Translations under genes and position numbers: made by a program | Shown: positions 1 to 8,760 of the stretch, piece after piece | Layout of the letters: each line of letters opens with the position of its first letter | Numbering within the stretch: position 1 is the stretch's first letter | Assembly (NCBI RefSeq): GCF_002086285.1 | Contig: NZ_MVHU01000035.1 | Coordinates: 1-44,082 of the forward strand | Source of the DNA: Mycolicibacter kumamotonensis | GTDB taxonomy: Bacteria; Actinomycetota; Actinomycetes; Mycobacteriales; Mycobacteriaceae | Direction of reading: 5' to 3' | Length of the DNA: 44,082 nt | The notes under the pieces: model-generated | Database searches by the model: none | The model's input: only the letters and a program-made list of their open reading frames with translations | What the model was told of the DNA's origin: nothing

Positions 1-612
1 CGGCAGCACTGGGAGCCGTCACCGCCCCCGCCCGGTGGCCCCTCGGGCGGCGGGCCGGCAGGCGGCGGCCAGGGCGGCCCACCGGAACCGCCGCGGTTCC
101 CGAACTGGCTGTGGCTGGTGGCCGGCGCCGCGGTGCTACTGGTGGTCGGCATGGTGATCGCACTGGTGATCGCCAACGGCTCGGAGCGGAATTCGGCTAC
201 GGTGACGCCGGTTTCGCCGCTACCGACGGCCCCGAGTACACCGATTCCCAAGCGCACCCCGACAACCACGCCGCCGCCGACGCGGTCGACGACGCCCAGC
301 ACCACCCCGAGCACACCGCCGCCGACCACATCGACCACCGCCGGGGTCCCCGAGACCATCGTCTACAGCGTCACCGGGACCGGCAGGGCGCTCAGCATCG
401 CCTACATCGACACCGGCGGGGTGCTGCAGACCGAGTTCAACGTGACGCTGCCCTGGACCAAGCAGGTCACCCTGACACCACCCGCATCGACTGCGGCAGC
501 GGTCACGGTCGTCAACTTCGGCGAGCAGGTCACCTGCTCATTGTCGGTGGACGGCACCCAGGTGCGTCAGCGCACCGGGTCCATCCTCACGGTCTGCACG
601 GCGAAGGGCTAA
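1..612 (+). CDS. Proline-rich membrane protein, N-terminus cut by window edge (Rv2507-like)
   Basis: The reading frame is open from base 1, so the start lies outside the window. The visible part begins with a Pro/Gly-rich cytoplasmic stretch, then one hydrophobic segment (NWLWLVAGAAVLLVVG, about residues 35-57 of the fragment). A Thr/Pro/Ser linker follows (about 65-110), then a C-terminal domain of about 85 residues with two cysteines (CSLSVDG and VCTAKG) that resembles the extracellular domain of MmpS-like mycobacterial membrane proteins. The next gene is the Rv2508c-like transporter in the opposite direction, four bases away, which matches the position of M. tuberculosis Rv2507. The function is unknown. 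Anchoring in the membrane with the C-terminal domain outside is inferred from topology. Confidence 0.8.
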   Translation, partial: RQHWEPSPPPPGGPSGGGPAGGGQGGPPEPPRFPNWLWLVAGAAVLLVVGMVIALVIANGSERNSATVTPVSPLPTAPSTPIPKRTPTTTPPPTRSTTPSTTPSTPPPTTSTTAGVPETIVYSVTGTGRALSIAYIDTGGVLQTEFNVTLPWTKQVTLTPPASTAAAVTVVNFGEQVTCSLSVDGTQVRQRTGSILTVCTAKG

Positions 613-616
613 ACCG

Positions 617-1942
617 TCACGCCGCCCGTCGCGGCACCCGCACACCGAGCATCGCCAGCAGACCGAGCACCAGCACGGTGCACAGCCCGCCCATACCGGC
701 CCGGTCGCTGTGGAAGATGTCGACGAAGAGCGAGAACAACCACGGCGCCAGAAACGACACCGCGCGGCCGGTCATCGTGTAGAGCCCGAAGGCCACCCCT
801 TCGAGCCCCTCCCGGCCTTCCTGCGCCATCCGCAGCAGCAACGTGCGCGCCGAGGACTGGGTGGGCCCGATGAACAGACACAGCAGCAGCCCACAGGCCC
901 AGAACGCGACCGGCCCGGACAGCGTCATCAACGTGATGCCGGCGGCCACCATCGCGACCAGCGAGCCGACGATCACCGTCTTGGACCCGATCCGGTCATC
1001 GAGCAGGCCACCGGCGATCGCGCCGAGCGCGGCCACCACGCTGGCGGCCACCCCGAAGATCAGCACGTCGCCGGTCGAGATGCCGTAGACGTTGACGCCG
1101 AGCACCGCCCCGAACGCGAATACCCCGGCCAAGCCGTCCCGGAAGACCGCACTGGCGACCAGGTAGTAGACCAGGTTGCGATCGCGGTGCCATTCGGCGG
1201 TGATGTCGCGCCACAACTGGCGATAGCCGCTGAGCAGGCCCACCCGTGGCGGGGCCGGCTCCCCGGTGCCCGCCAGCCGGTGGGCGATCAGCAGCAGCGG
1301 CAGCGCGAACGTCGCCAGCCACGCGGCGGTCAGCCACATCGCGGCCCGAACGTTCTGCCCGCCCTCGACCGGCAGGCCCAGCAGGCCGCGGGTCGGACCG
1401 CTACCGGCGACGAAGCCCAGGTAGACCACCAACAGCAGCACCACGCTGCCGGCATAGCCTGCGGCCCAGCCGAATCCGGAGATCCGCCCGGAATTCGCCG
1501 GCGTCGACACCTGCCGCAGCATGGCGTTGTAGGGCACGCTCGCCAGGTCACCGCAGGCGGCGGTCAGCGCCAGCAGCACCAGCCCCGGTGCCAAGTAGGC
1601 CGGCGCGTCGCGAATCGTGCTCATCGACGCGATGAGCACCACCGCAGTCCCGGTAAGGACCGCCAGCGTCACCCGCCGGCGGTGCGGGGCGGCCACCCAC
1701 ACCCCGACCAGCGGCGCCACCGCGGCCACGGTCAGACCGGAGATGGCCAGCGTGCGGCCCAGCCAGCTGGCCGGCGACACCGCACCGGGCAGCTCCCGGC
1801 CGACGCTGCTGGTCAGATACACCGAGAACACGAACGTCACCACGATCGCGCTCACGGCCGCGGCGCCGGTATCCCACAACGCCCACGCCACGATCCGCGA
1901 TCGCCCGGATCTGACCACCCCCGGGCCATCCATGCCTGGCAC
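617..1942 (-). CDS. MFS-like integral membrane transporter (Rv2508c-like)
   Basis: A very hydrophobic 441-residue protein with about twelve membrane-spanning segments, such as AVSAIVVTFVFSVYL near the N-terminus and AGMGGLCTVLVLGLLAMLG at the C-terminus. The arrangement is typical of major facilitator proteins of the UMF1/VPS22-like group. Its place between the Rv2507-like and Rv2509-like genes fits M. tuberculosis Rv2508c. The listed start is GTG; an in-frame ATG lies at 1933. Only 14 bases separate the GTG from the divergent dehydrogenase gene, so the transcripts are probably leaderless or nearly so. The substrate is unknown. Confidence 0.8.
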   Translation of the reverse strand: MPGMDGPGVVRSGRSRIVAWALWDTGAAAVSAIVVTFVFSVYLTSSVGRELPGAVSPASWLGRTLAISGLTVAAVAPLVGVWVAAPHRRRVTLAVLTGTAVVLIASMSTIRDAPAYLAPGLVLLALTAACGDLASVPYNAMLRQVSTPANSGRISGFGWAAGYAGSVVLLLVVYLGFVAGSGPTRGLLGLPVEGGQNVRAAMWLTAAWLATFALPLLLIAHRLAGTGEPAPPRVGLLSGYRQLWRDITAEWHRDRNLVYYLVASAVFRDGLAGVFAFGAVLGVNVYGISTGDVLIFGVAASVVAALGAIAGGLLDDRIGSKTVIVGSLVAMVAAGITLMTLSGPVAFWACGLLLCLFIGPTQSSARTLLLRMAQEGREGLEGVAFGLYTMTGRAVSFLAPWLFSLFVDIFHSDRAGMGGLCTVLVLGLLAMLGVRVPRRAA

Positions 1943-1956
1943 TCTACGATTGGCCC

Positions 1957-2763
1957 ATGCCAGTGCCTGCTCCCAGCCCGGATGCCCGCGCCGTCATCAC
2001 CGGAGCGTCCCAGGGGATCGGCGAAGCGCTGGCGACCGAACTGGCCGCCCGCGGACACGCGCTGATCCTCACCGCGCGCCGCGAGGACGTGCTCAACGAC
2101 GTGGCGGCGCGGCTCCGCGACAAGTACCGGGTGACCGTGGAGGTGCGGCCCGTCGACCTGGCCGATCCCCCGGCCCGCGACGAGTTCTGCGCCGAATTGG
2201 CCGATCGGGAGATTTCGGTGCTGTGCGCCAACGCCGGTACCGCGACGTTCGGGCCGATCTCCGGCCTGGACCCCGCCGCGGAAAAGGCGCAGGTGCAGCT
2301 GAACGCCGTTGCGGTACACGACCTGGTGCTGGCGGTGCTGCCGGGCATGCTGGCGCGCCGCGCCGGGGGAATCCTGATCTCGGGTTCGGCGGCCGGCAAC
2401 TCACCGATACCCAACAACGCCACCTACGCCGCCACCAAGGCCTTCGCCAACACCTTCAGCGAGTCACTGCGCGGCGAGCTGCTCAAATCCGGGGTGCACG
2501 TGACGCTGTTGGCACCGGGGCCGGTGCGCGCCGAGATGCCCGACGCCACCGAAGCCTCGCTGGTCGACAAGCTGATCCCGGACTTCTTGTGGATCTCCAC
2601 CCAGCACACCGCCAAGCTGTCGCTGGATGCCTTGGAGCGCAACAAGATGCGCGTCGTTCCCGGAATCACATCGAAGGCCATGTCGATGGCCAGCGGGTAC
2701 GCCCCGCGCGCGATCGTCACGCCGATCGTGGGCGCGGTCTATAAGAAGCTCGGCGGCGGCTAA
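1957..2763 (+). CDS. Short-chain dehydrogenase/reductase (Rv2509-like)
   Basis: A 268-residue classical SDR with a Rossmann fold. The NAD(P)-binding glycine motif is at residues 15-23 (TGASQGIGE). An NAG-type motif (CANAG) follows near residue 90, and the catalytic set is Ser (SGSAAG) with Tyr-x-x-x-Lys (YAATK) near residues 145-165. In mycobacteria the Rv2509 family is linked to mycolic acid metabolism as a keto-mycolate reductase-like enzyme; that role is carried over from family and synteny and is not visible in the sequence. The gene is transcribed away from the transporter gene and converges on the HerA-like gene. Confidence 0.85.
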   Translation: MPVPAPSPDARAVITGASQGIGEALATELAARGHALILTARREDVLNDVAARLRDKYRVTVEVRPVDLADPPARDEFCAELADREISVLCANAGTATFGPISGLDPAAEKAQVQLNAVAVHDLVLAVLPGMLARRAGGILISGSAAGNSPIPNNATYAATKAFANTFSESLRGELLKSGVHVTLLAPGPVRAEMPDATEASLVDKLIPDFLWISTQHTAKLSLDALERNKMRVVPGITSKAMSMASGYAPRAIVTPIVGAVYKKLGGG

Positions 2764-2814
2764 CGGCGGTCGCAGGCACGGCGAAGCCGGGGAACCAGGT
2801 GAACCCCGTCTGAT

Positions 2815-4413
2815 TTAACGCCGGCGGCGGCCGGTGCCCATCTGGCCGCGAGAGATCTGCCCGACCACCACGGTGGTGACCGCGGCCACCACTCGCTTGC
2901 CCTCCCGGGTGGATAGGAAGTGGGCCAGCCAGCGTCCGAACCGCCGCCACCAGGGCGGCCGCTTCGGCGGCGGCGGAATGGTGACGTCACCTTGCGGGGG
3001 TCGGCTGCCCTCTCCGGCGGCCAGTTTCGCCGACAGGATTTCGTAAGCCGACTCCCGATCAACGGTCTGGCCGTATTCGGTCTGCAGCGGACTGGCTTTG
3101 GCCGCAGCGGTGATCGCGTCGATGCCGATGGTTCCCATCAGTGACCGTGGCGCACGCAGCCGGGTCCACGCGACCGGGGTCGGGGCGCCATGTTCGGACA
3201 GCACGGTGACGACCGCTTCACCGATGCCCAGCGACGTCAGCGCCGACTCCAGGTCGTACACCTTGGTTTTCGGGTAGGTGCGCACCGTTTTGCTCAGCGC
3301 CTTCTGGTCGTCGGGGGTGAAGGCACGCAGCGCGTGCTGGATGCGCGCACCCAGCTGCGACAGCACCGCGTTGGGCACATCGGTGGGCAACTGCGTGCAG
3401 AAGAACACCCCGACACCCTTGGAGCGGATCAGTTTGACGGTCTGCTCGACCTGTTCCAGGAACGCCTTGGAGGCGTCGGTGAACAGCAGGTGAGCCTCGT
3501 CGAAGAAGAACACCAGCTTGGGTTTGTCCAGGTCGCCGACCTCGGGCAGGAAGGTGAACAGGTCGGCCAGCACCCACATCAGGAAGGTGGAGAACAGCAC
3601 CGGGCGCGCCGCCTGGTCGCCGAGTTCCAGCAGCGAGATGATGCCGCGGCCCTGCGGGTCGAGCCGGATCAGATCTTTGGGATCCAATTCCGGCTCCCCG
3701 AAGAAGGTGTCGGCGCCTTCGGCTTCCAGGTTGACCAGTGCCCGCAGGATCACCCCCGCGGTCGCCGGAGAAACCGCGCCGAGCTGCTTGAGCGCCGGCT
3801 TGCCCTCGTCGCTGGTGAGGTAGCTGATCACCGAGCGCAGATCCTTCAAATCCAGCAGCAGGTAGCCGTTCTGGTCGGCCCAGTGGAAGATCAACCCGAG
3901 CGTCGACTCCTGAGTGGCGTTGAGCCCCAGCACTTTCGACAACAAGATAGGCCCGAAGCTGGAAATGGTGGCGCGCACCGGCACGCCGATGCCGCCGGTG
4001 CCCAGCGACAGGAACTCCGTCGGGAACGCGGTCGCCGCCCAGTCATCGCCGGTCTCGGTGGCACGCTGGGTGATCTTGTCGCCCGCCTCGCCGGGACGTG
4101 ACAGCCCGGACAGGTCACCCTTGACGTCGGCCATCAGCACCGGGACGCCGGCCGCCGACAGCTGCTCGGCGATCACCTGCAGCGTCTTGGTCTTGCCGGT
4201 GCCGGTGGCGCCGGCCACCAGCCCGTGCCGGTTGATCGTGGCCAGTGGGATGCGGACCTGCGCCGACGCGTCGGCGGTCCCGTCGATGACCACCGTGCCC
4301 AGTTCGAGGGCCTGACCGTCGGCGACGTAGCCGGCCGCGATCTGCTGAGCGGCGTTCGCCGCCGAATCGGGACTCACAGCCCCCGACATTACTTGCCCGG
4401 TCAGCACCGTCAT
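2815..4413 (-). CDS. HerA-like P-loop ATPase, DUF853 family (Rv2510c-like)
   Basis: A 532-residue protein of the DUF853/HerA-FtsK ATPase group. Walker A is near residue 65 (GATGTGKTKT) and Walker B is KLVFFFDEAHLLF, followed by a conserved Gln/Arg region (FFCTQLPTDVPN). The C-terminus is basic. The open frame extends 79 codons upstream of the chosen start but overlaps the divergent orn gene. The ATG at 4413 gives a length close to the 533 residues I recall for M. tuberculosis Rv2510c. A second ATG is at 4389. The cellular role is unknown; relatives are hexameric DNA or protein translocases. Confidence 0.82.
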   Translation of the reverse strand: MTVLTGQVMSGAVSPDSAANAAQQIAAGYVADGQALELGTVVIDGTADASAQVRIPLATINRHGLVAGATGTGKTKTLQVIAEQLSAAGVPVLMADVKGDLSGLSRPGEAGDKITQRATETGDDWAATAFPTEFLSLGTGGIGVPVRATISSFGPILLSKVLGLNATQESTLGLIFHWADQNGYLLLDLKDLRSVISYLTSDEGKPALKQLGAVSPATAGVILRALVNLEAEGADTFFGEPELDPKDLIRLDPQGRGIISLLELGDQAARPVLFSTFLMWVLADLFTFLPEVGDLDKPKLVFFFDEAHLLFTDASKAFLEQVEQTVKLIRSKGVGVFFCTQLPTDVPNAVLSQLGARIQHALRAFTPDDQKALSKTVRTYPKTKVYDLESALTSLGIGEAVVTVLSEHGAPTPVAWTRLRAPRSLMGTIGIDAITAAAKASPLQTEYGQTVDRESAYEILSAKLAAGEGSRPPQGDVTIPPPPKRPPWWRRFGRWLAHFLSTREGKRVVAAVTTVVVGQISRGQMGTGRRRR

Positions 4414-4452
4414 GCGACTACGGGCGCCGCGAGGGGCTAACGTGGGCAAACT

Positions 4453-5109
4453 GTGAGCGCTGCACGAGACGAACTCGTCTGGATCGACTGCGAGATGACC
4501 GGTCTTGATCTGGCTTCGGACAAACTGATCGAGATCGCCGCCCTGGTCACCGACGGTGAGCTGAACATCCTCGGCGAGGGCATCGACGTGGTGATCCACA
4601 CCGACGACGCCACGCTGGACGCGATGAGCGACGTCGTGACCGACATGCACACCCGATCAGGGCTGATCGAGGAGGTCAGGGCCTCGAGCATCGACCTCGC
4701 CACCGCCGAGGCGATGGTGCTCGACTACATCCGCACCCACGTAAAACAGGCCAAGACGGCACCGCTGGCGGGCAACTCGATCGGCACCGACCGGGCGTTT
4801 CTGGCCCGCGACATGACCGCGCTCAACGACTATCTGCACTACCGGATGGTCGATGTCAGCTCGATCAAGGAGTTGTGCCGGCGCTGGTACCCGCGGATTT
4901 ATTTCGGCCAGCCGGACAAGGGGCTCGCGCACCGGGCGCTCGCTGACATCCACGAGTCGATCCGGGAGCTGAAGTTCTACCGGCGCACCGCATTCGTGGC
5001 CCCTCCCGGGCCTCCTACCAGCGATATCGCCGCGATCGCTGCCGAACTGGGACCGTCGACGGACGCGCCCGAGGAGATCGATTCGGTCGCTGAGCGCCCG
5101 AGCGGCTAG
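4453..5109 (+). CDS. orn: Oligoribonuclease
   Basis: A DEDDh-family 3'-5' exoribonuclease that degrades RNA dinucleotides and pGpG to mononucleotides in the cytoplasm. The ExoI Asp-Glu pair is at residues 12-14 (WIDCEMTGL), ExoII is the Asp of GTDRAFL, and ExoIII is the His/Asp of HRALADI. The length of 218 residues includes a short acidic C-terminal extension common in actinobacterial Orn. The start codon is GTG. It is directly followed by tRNA-His, as in M. tuberculosis (Rv2511 then hisT). Confidence 0.95.
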   Translation: MSAARDELVWIDCEMTGLDLASDKLIEIAALVTDGELNILGEGIDVVIHTDDATLDAMSDVVTDMHTRSGLIEEVRASSIDLATAEAMVLDYIRTHVKQAKTAPLAGNSIGTDRAFLARDMTALNDYLHYRMVDVSSIKELCRRWYPRIYFGQPDKGLAHRALADIHESIRELKFYRRTAFVAPPGPPTSDIAAIAAELGPSTDAPEEIDSVAERPSG

Positions 5110-5152
5110 TATCGACGACGCTGCGTGCTCGGCTCGCCGATCGGCAGCAATG

Positions 5153-5225
5153 GTGGCTGTAGTTCAGCTGGTAGAGCACCAGGTTGTGATCCTGGGTGTC
5201 GCGGGTTCGAGTCCCGTCAGCCACC
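5153..5225 (+). tRNA. tRNA-His (GTG anticodon)
   Basis: A cloverleaf can be drawn: acceptor stem GTGGCTG with CAGCCAC, D-arm around AGTTCAGCTGGTAGAGC, anticodon loop with GTG, and T-arm GGGTTCGAGTCCC. A G at 5152 can pair with the C discriminator at 5225, the extra G-1 pair diagnostic of tRNA-His. CCA is not encoded. Confidence 0.95.
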
Positions 5226-5230
5226 CCGAC

Positions 5231-5265
5231 AGGTCGGAGGGTTTCGCCCTCCGACCTCTTTCTTT
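5231..5265 (+). terminator. Rho-independent terminator after tRNA-His
   Basis: A perfect 11-bp stem, AGGTCGGAGGG (5231-5241) with CCCTCCGACCT (5247-5257), loop TTTCG, followed by CTTTCTTT. It directly follows the tRNA and should end orn/tRNA-His transcription. Confidence 0.9.
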
Positions 5266-5660
5266 CGTGTTTCTTTCGCGGGGAACCGTTACCGGGTGAC
5301 TATTTCGTGGCCTGACCGCCGGCAGTGGAGCTCCCGGACCCGGCTTGTCCACGCACCGGTGACTGGGCGCTCGATGCCTCTCACCACCCCGCTCCGGAAC
5401 GAGATCTGCGCCACACTCGACCGGCTCCCAAGGGTGAACCGGGCGATGTAGTCGCCCTGCGGCCGCTGACTATCTTAATTCCCCAGGTCAGGATGATTTT
5501 TTGCGGCGGTTGACACCGGCCGGAGCGCGGTGAGTCCAGCCGCCGAAATGTGTCACCGCGGTGAGTATTTGTAACGCGATCAGGGCGCGTCGGTTTGGTG
5601 GGAATGTCACGTTTTGGTTACGGTCCCTGCGTGCTCACGCAAGGACTAGTTGATCTGCGC
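5266..5660. other. Intergenic region upstream of the secreted LAS-like protein
   Basis: No convincing gene is seen in these roughly 395 bases. The open frames here lack ribosome-binding sites and family character. The last 150 bases are less G+C-rich and hold two GCGGTGAG repeats (around 5528 and 5559). They probably carry the promoter of the downstream gene, but I cannot assign -10/-35 boxes reliably. Confidence 0.5.
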
Positions 5661-6332
5661 ATGAAATCCTCGGTTCTGGCGGCGACGGCCGTGTTGCCGG
5701 CCGCCGTCTTGTTCGCCGCCGGCGGCGCCGGCGCTGAACCGGGTAACAACGACGAACCCGCGGCCGCCGCCGAGGCGCCGCCCCCGCCCGAGGACCTGCC
5801 TCCTCCGCCGCCGGAAGACGGGCCTCCCCCGCCTCCCGAGGACGCCCCTCCGCCGCCGCCCGAAGACTTTCCGCCGCCTCCGGCCGAAGCCTTTTCGGTG
5901 GGTGCCTGGGGCATGCCGGCGCCGCACGCACTGCCGCCGGGCATCGCCAACGAGCGCGGCATGCAGGTCAAGACGATCCTGGTCTCACGCAGCATCAGCG
6001 AGGCGTTCCCGCAGGTGCACAACATGATCGGGGTACGTCCGGACGGCCAGCGCTGGCACCCGTCGGGCCTGGCGATCGACATCATGATCCCCAACTCCGG
6101 CAGCCCCGAGGGCATTGCGCTCGGAGACCAGATCGTGGCGTACGCCCTGCGCAACGCCGGCCGGTTCGCCCTGCAAGACGCGATCTGGCGCGGCACCTAC
6201 TACACGCCTGCCGGACCCAGCGGCCGAGGCAACGGCCACTACGACCATGTGCACATCACCACCTTCGGGGGTGGCTATCCCAACGGCAGCGAAGAGTACC
6301 TGCAAGAAGAGACCGAGCCGGCCCCTGCCTGA
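5661..6332 (+). CDS. Secreted protein with LAS-type (M15-like) metallopeptidase motifs and proline-rich linker
   Basis: The chosen start is the ATG at 5661 because it begins a clear Sec signal peptide (MKSSVLAATAVLPAAVLFAA, cleavage near GAGAEP). A linker follows with about four imperfect PPPPPED repeats (residues about 38-75). The globular domain has HPSGLAID near residue 140 and HYDHVHIT near 195. These fit the HxxGxAxD and HxH zinc-ligand signatures of LAS peptidases (D-Ala-D-Ala carboxypeptidase and lysostaphin types). The domain resembles the ARB_07466/VldE-like C-terminal domain of mycobacterial secreted proteins. A role in peptidoglycan processing is an inference, supported by the adjacent convergent L,D-transpeptidase gene. 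Enzyme activity is not established. Confidence 0.8.
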   Translation: MKSSVLAATAVLPAAVLFAAGGAGAEPGNNDEPAAAAEAPPPPEDLPPPPPEDGPPPPPEDAPPPPPEDFPPPPAEAFSVGAWGMPAPHALPPGIANERGMQVKTILVSRSISEAFPQVHNMIGVRPDGQRWHPSGLAIDIMIPNSGSPEGIALGDQIVAYALRNAGRFALQDAIWRGTYYTPAGPSGRGNGHYDHVHITTFGGGYPNGSEEYLQEETEPAPA

Positions 6333-6353
6333 GCCGCGGACGCCGAAGCGCCG

Positions 6354-7583
6354 CTAACGCGTCGGCTCGTTGGCGTTGCCGGCTTCCCATTGCGACCACG
6401 GCACGTTCCAGTCGCCGAGGCCTTCGGTGCCGGGCAGCAGCGACCCGATCGTGTTGCTGATCTGCACCACGTCGCCGCGCTTGACGTGGTCGTAGAACCA
6501 CAGCGCGTTGCTGGGACTGACGTTGATGCAGCCGTGGCTGGTGTTGGAGTAGCCCTGCGCACCCACCGACCACGGCGCCGAGTGCACGAAGATTCCGCTG
6601 TAGGAGATCTGGGTGGCCCAGTCCACATCGGTGCGATAGCCGTTGGGCGAGTTGACCGGCACCCCGTAGGTCGACGAATCCATCACGATGTGCGGGAACC
6701 GTTCGCCGACGATGTAGGTGCCGTTGTTCGTCGGGGTGCTGTCCTTGCCCATCGACACCGGCATGGTCTTGACGATTTCGCCGTTGACCCGCACCACCAT
6801 TGACTTGGTGTCGTCATCGACGGTCGCGATCACCTCGTCGCCGATGACGAAGTGGCTCGACGCGTTGTCCTGTCCGAAGACGCCGTTGCCCAGGTCCACG
6901 CCGTAGATGTTGACCGCCACGTCGACCTTGGTTCCGGACTTCCAGAAAGATTGTGGGCGCCACCGCACTTCCCGGTTGTTCAGCCAGTAGAACGCACCGA
7001 TCACGGGCGGGTCGGTGGTGATCTTGATCGCCTTTTCGGCCGCCGCGCGATCAACGATGTTCTCGTCGAAACGGATCGCCACCGGCTGACCGACGCCGAC
7101 GACTTCGCCGTCGCGGGGCATGACGTAGGGCATGGTCAGGTTCTGCGGCGAATGGGTCTGGAAGGTCACCTGCCGGCTGGTCACACCGCCTAACCCGAGA
7201 GACTTGGCGTTCACCGTGTAGCGCTTGTTGTAGCCGAGCGGTTCGGTCGTCGACCAGGTCAGCCCGTCGGGGCTGAGCCGACCGTCGACCACCGCGCCGT
7301 ACTCGTTGACCATGGTGACCGAGTCGAGCACGCCATCCTCGGCGGTCACCGTCACCGGCACGTCCACCGCCACCCCGACGGCCTTGTCGGTGACCGACGC
7401 GGTGAGCTTGGGCACCAGCAGGTCGGCGAACGGGGTGCCCTTGTCGGTGATGATCTTCGTCGCCTCCGCGTCGGCATTGCCGCCGCAGGCGCTCAGACCC
7501 AACACGACGGCGGGCACCACCAGCAGCGCCGCGAGCCGGGACCGATACCCCCGACAGCGGCGCGTCGAACCAACCTGCCCCAT
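6354..7583 (-). CDS. ldtB: L,D-transpeptidase lipoprotein (Rv2518c/LppS-like)
   Basis: A cell-wall enzyme making 3-3 (mDap-mDap) peptidoglycan cross-links. The ATG at 7583 gives 409 residues, close to the family length, and places a lipoprotein signal peptide with lipobox LSAC near residue 35. Two Ig-like domains follow (about 45-245), then the YkuD catalytic domain with the active-site HGCIN motif near residue 350 (catalytic Cys in SHGCINVS). A longer frame to 7610 starts at TTG and is less likely. It lies convergent to the LAS-like gene and beside tRNA-Lys, as ldtB does in M. smegmatis and M. tuberculosis. Confidence 0.93.
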   Translation of the reverse strand: MGQVGSTRRCRGYRSRLAALLVVPAVVLGLSACGGNADAEATKIITDKGTPFADLLVPKLTASVTDKAVGVAVDVPVTVTAEDGVLDSVTMVNEYGAVVDGRLSPDGLTWSTTEPLGYNKRYTVNAKSLGLGGVTSRQVTFQTHSPQNLTMPYVMPRDGEVVGVGQPVAIRFDENIVDRAAAEKAIKITTDPPVIGAFYWLNNREVRWRPQSFWKSGTKVDVAVNIYGVDLGNGVFGQDNASSHFVIGDEVIATVDDDTKSMVVRVNGEIVKTMPVSMGKDSTPTNNGTYIVGERFPHIVMDSSTYGVPVNSPNGYRTDVDWATQISYSGIFVHSAPWSVGAQGYSNTSHGCINVSPSNALWFYDHVKRGDVVQISNTIGSLLPGTEGLGDWNVPWSQWEAGNANEPTR

Positions 7584-7737
7584 GCTCTGTTCCCACCTGA
7601 CCCAGCTCAAACTGCTCGCAGGCAGTCTAGTGGCTAATCGGGCCTGCCGCTGCCGAGCGATCGCCGCCCGGGCACCAGCGGATTTCGCCTCGTGGTGCAG
7701 TGCCTGTTATTGTCTTCCTCGCGGTCTTGACCGCCCA

Positions 7738-7860
<123 letters not shown>

Positions 7861-7896
7861 TCGACAGCGGGGCACCCTCGGCGTTGAATTGATGGC

Positions 7897-8121
7897 ATGA
7901 ACGCCACGACTGACCGCACCGTCACCGCCGGCCAGATCCTCGCTGTCGCCACGGCCTGGGAGCAGTGCGCCGACGAAGCCTGTGATGATGCGGCCCGCCT
8001 GGGAATGTGTCCCGACAGTGCGATGATGGCGATTTATTCCGCCGAGGAACGGATGCTGCGTAGTCACGCTGCGGCGCTGCGGAGTCTGCTGTCGCCCGCT
8101 AGCGGTACGGTCGCATCATGA
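7897..8121 (+). CDS. Small protein of unknown function, first gene of attL-proximal cluster
   Basis: 74 residues, not recognised. It is acidic and predicted helical, with three cysteines (WEQCADEACDDA and GMCPDS), no signal peptide and no membrane segment. No strong ribosome-binding site precedes the ATG. It is translated in the host tRNA direction, opposite to the late operon, and its stop overlaps the next gene by four bases (ATGA), so the two are probably co-translated. Its position next to attL suggests expression from the lysogen. Confidence 0.6.
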   Translation: MNATTDRTVTAGQILAVATAWEQCADEACDDAARLGMCPDSAMMAIYSAEERMLRSHAAALRSLLSPASGTVAS

Positions 8122-8360
8122 AGCGCCTCACCCTCGCAGTCTTGGCCGCGCTGGCGCTGATCGCCGCACCATCTGCTCATGCCGACCCCGCCAGCAACGC
8201 TATCTGTCGCCTCCTTGCCGCCGGGAACACGCCGAGCACTTTGGAGTCGTCGGTGACGGTGCGCCAGGTGCTCGGGCCGGATGCGACGGCGGCTGATGCG
8301 CGGGTGTACATCCGGTCGGTGGTCGCGGGGCAGTGCCCGCAGTATCTGTGGAGGTGGTGA
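8118..8360 (+). CDS. Small secreted protein, DUF732-like
   Basis: 80 residues with a textbook Sec signal peptide (MKRLTLAVLAALALIAAPSA, cleavage at AHA-DP). The mature part of about 57 residues has one cysteine at each end (AICRLLAAGNTP and GQCPQYL). This matches the C-terminal half of the mycobacterial DUF732 family, including the closing CPQY motif. The two cysteines probably form a disulfide outside the membrane. The start overlaps the upstream gene by ATGA. DUF732 proteins are abundant secreted mycobacterial proteins of unknown function. In a prophage, a surface change of the lysogen is the natural hypothesis. Confidence 0.7.
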   Translation: MKRLTLAVLAALALIAAPSAHADPASNAICRLLAAGNTPSTLESSVTVRQVLGPDATAADARVYIRSVVAGQCPQYLWRW

Positions 8361-8362
8361 CG

Positions 8363-8536
8363 GTGACGGCGCGATCAGAGATCGTCAGACGCGCTGGCCA
8401 GGCCATCCTGCTCCGCTACCCCGACATCCAGTACTGCACCATTGATGGCGTGGTGGGGGCAGTGCTCGCGGCGACCGTCGAGGCCGACGCCGATGACGTG
8501 GTGCGTTCCTACATGACCGAAATCGGGTGGCGGTGA
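8363..8536 (+). CDS. Small protein of unknown function in attL-proximal cluster
   Basis: 57 residues from the GTG at 8363, chosen because GGAGG at 8350-8354 then sits eight bases upstream. In-frame starts further upstream (ATG 8333, GTG 8357) are too close to or before that site. Nothing in it is recognised; it is helical and carries a YPDIQYC segment. It begins two bases after the previous stop, and its own stop overlaps the next ATG by one base (TGATG). Confidence 0.55.
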   Translation: MTARSEIVRRAGQAILLRYPDIQYCTIDGVVGAVLAATVEADADDVVRSYMTEIGWR

Positions 8537-8760
8537 TGGGACTAGCCAGGACGGTGACGGTCAGCGAGGGCGACCTGCACGCGACCATCGCCAGCGTTCT
8601 CGCCGACTACCCATGGTTCGCCGACTACCGCTCCTGCCACGATTCGTGCGCGCGGTGGCGCATCGCAGATGAGTATGGCGACGAGGCCGGTCGGGCGTGG
8701 GGGCGATATTCCAGTGCGCTGTGGCTGCTGACCGGGCTTCCGGCCCACAAAGCGGAATGA
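8536..8760 (+). CDS. Small protein of unknown function, last gene of the overlapping cluster
   Basis: 74 residues from the ATG at 8536, which overlaps the upstream TGA by one base. An in-frame GTG at 8527 is possible. It is rich in Asp, Arg and aromatic residues (DYPWFADYRSCHDSCARWR), with two cysteines four apart and no membrane segment. It is not recognised. A perfect 15-bp inverted repeat starts immediately after its stop codon. Confidence 0.55.
   Translation: MGLARTVTVSEGDLHATIASVLADYPWFADYRSCHDSCARWRIADEYGDEAGRAWGRYSSALWLLTGLPAHKAE

Noticed and set aside
710..2065. Long plus-strand frame of 451 codons
   Set aside because: It is the antisense shadow of the transporter gene, rich in Arg/Gln/His/Pro with no family features. 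Similar shadows at 3190-4101 (HerA-like gene), 22007-23695 (tail protein), 24713-25855, 35270-36412 and 37241-39709 were dropped for the same reason.
5266..5594. Small frames around 5325-5513 downstream of tRNA-His
   Set aside because: No ribosome-binding site and Arg/Pro-rich unstable composition; the region reads as ordinary promoter-containing intergenic DNA.
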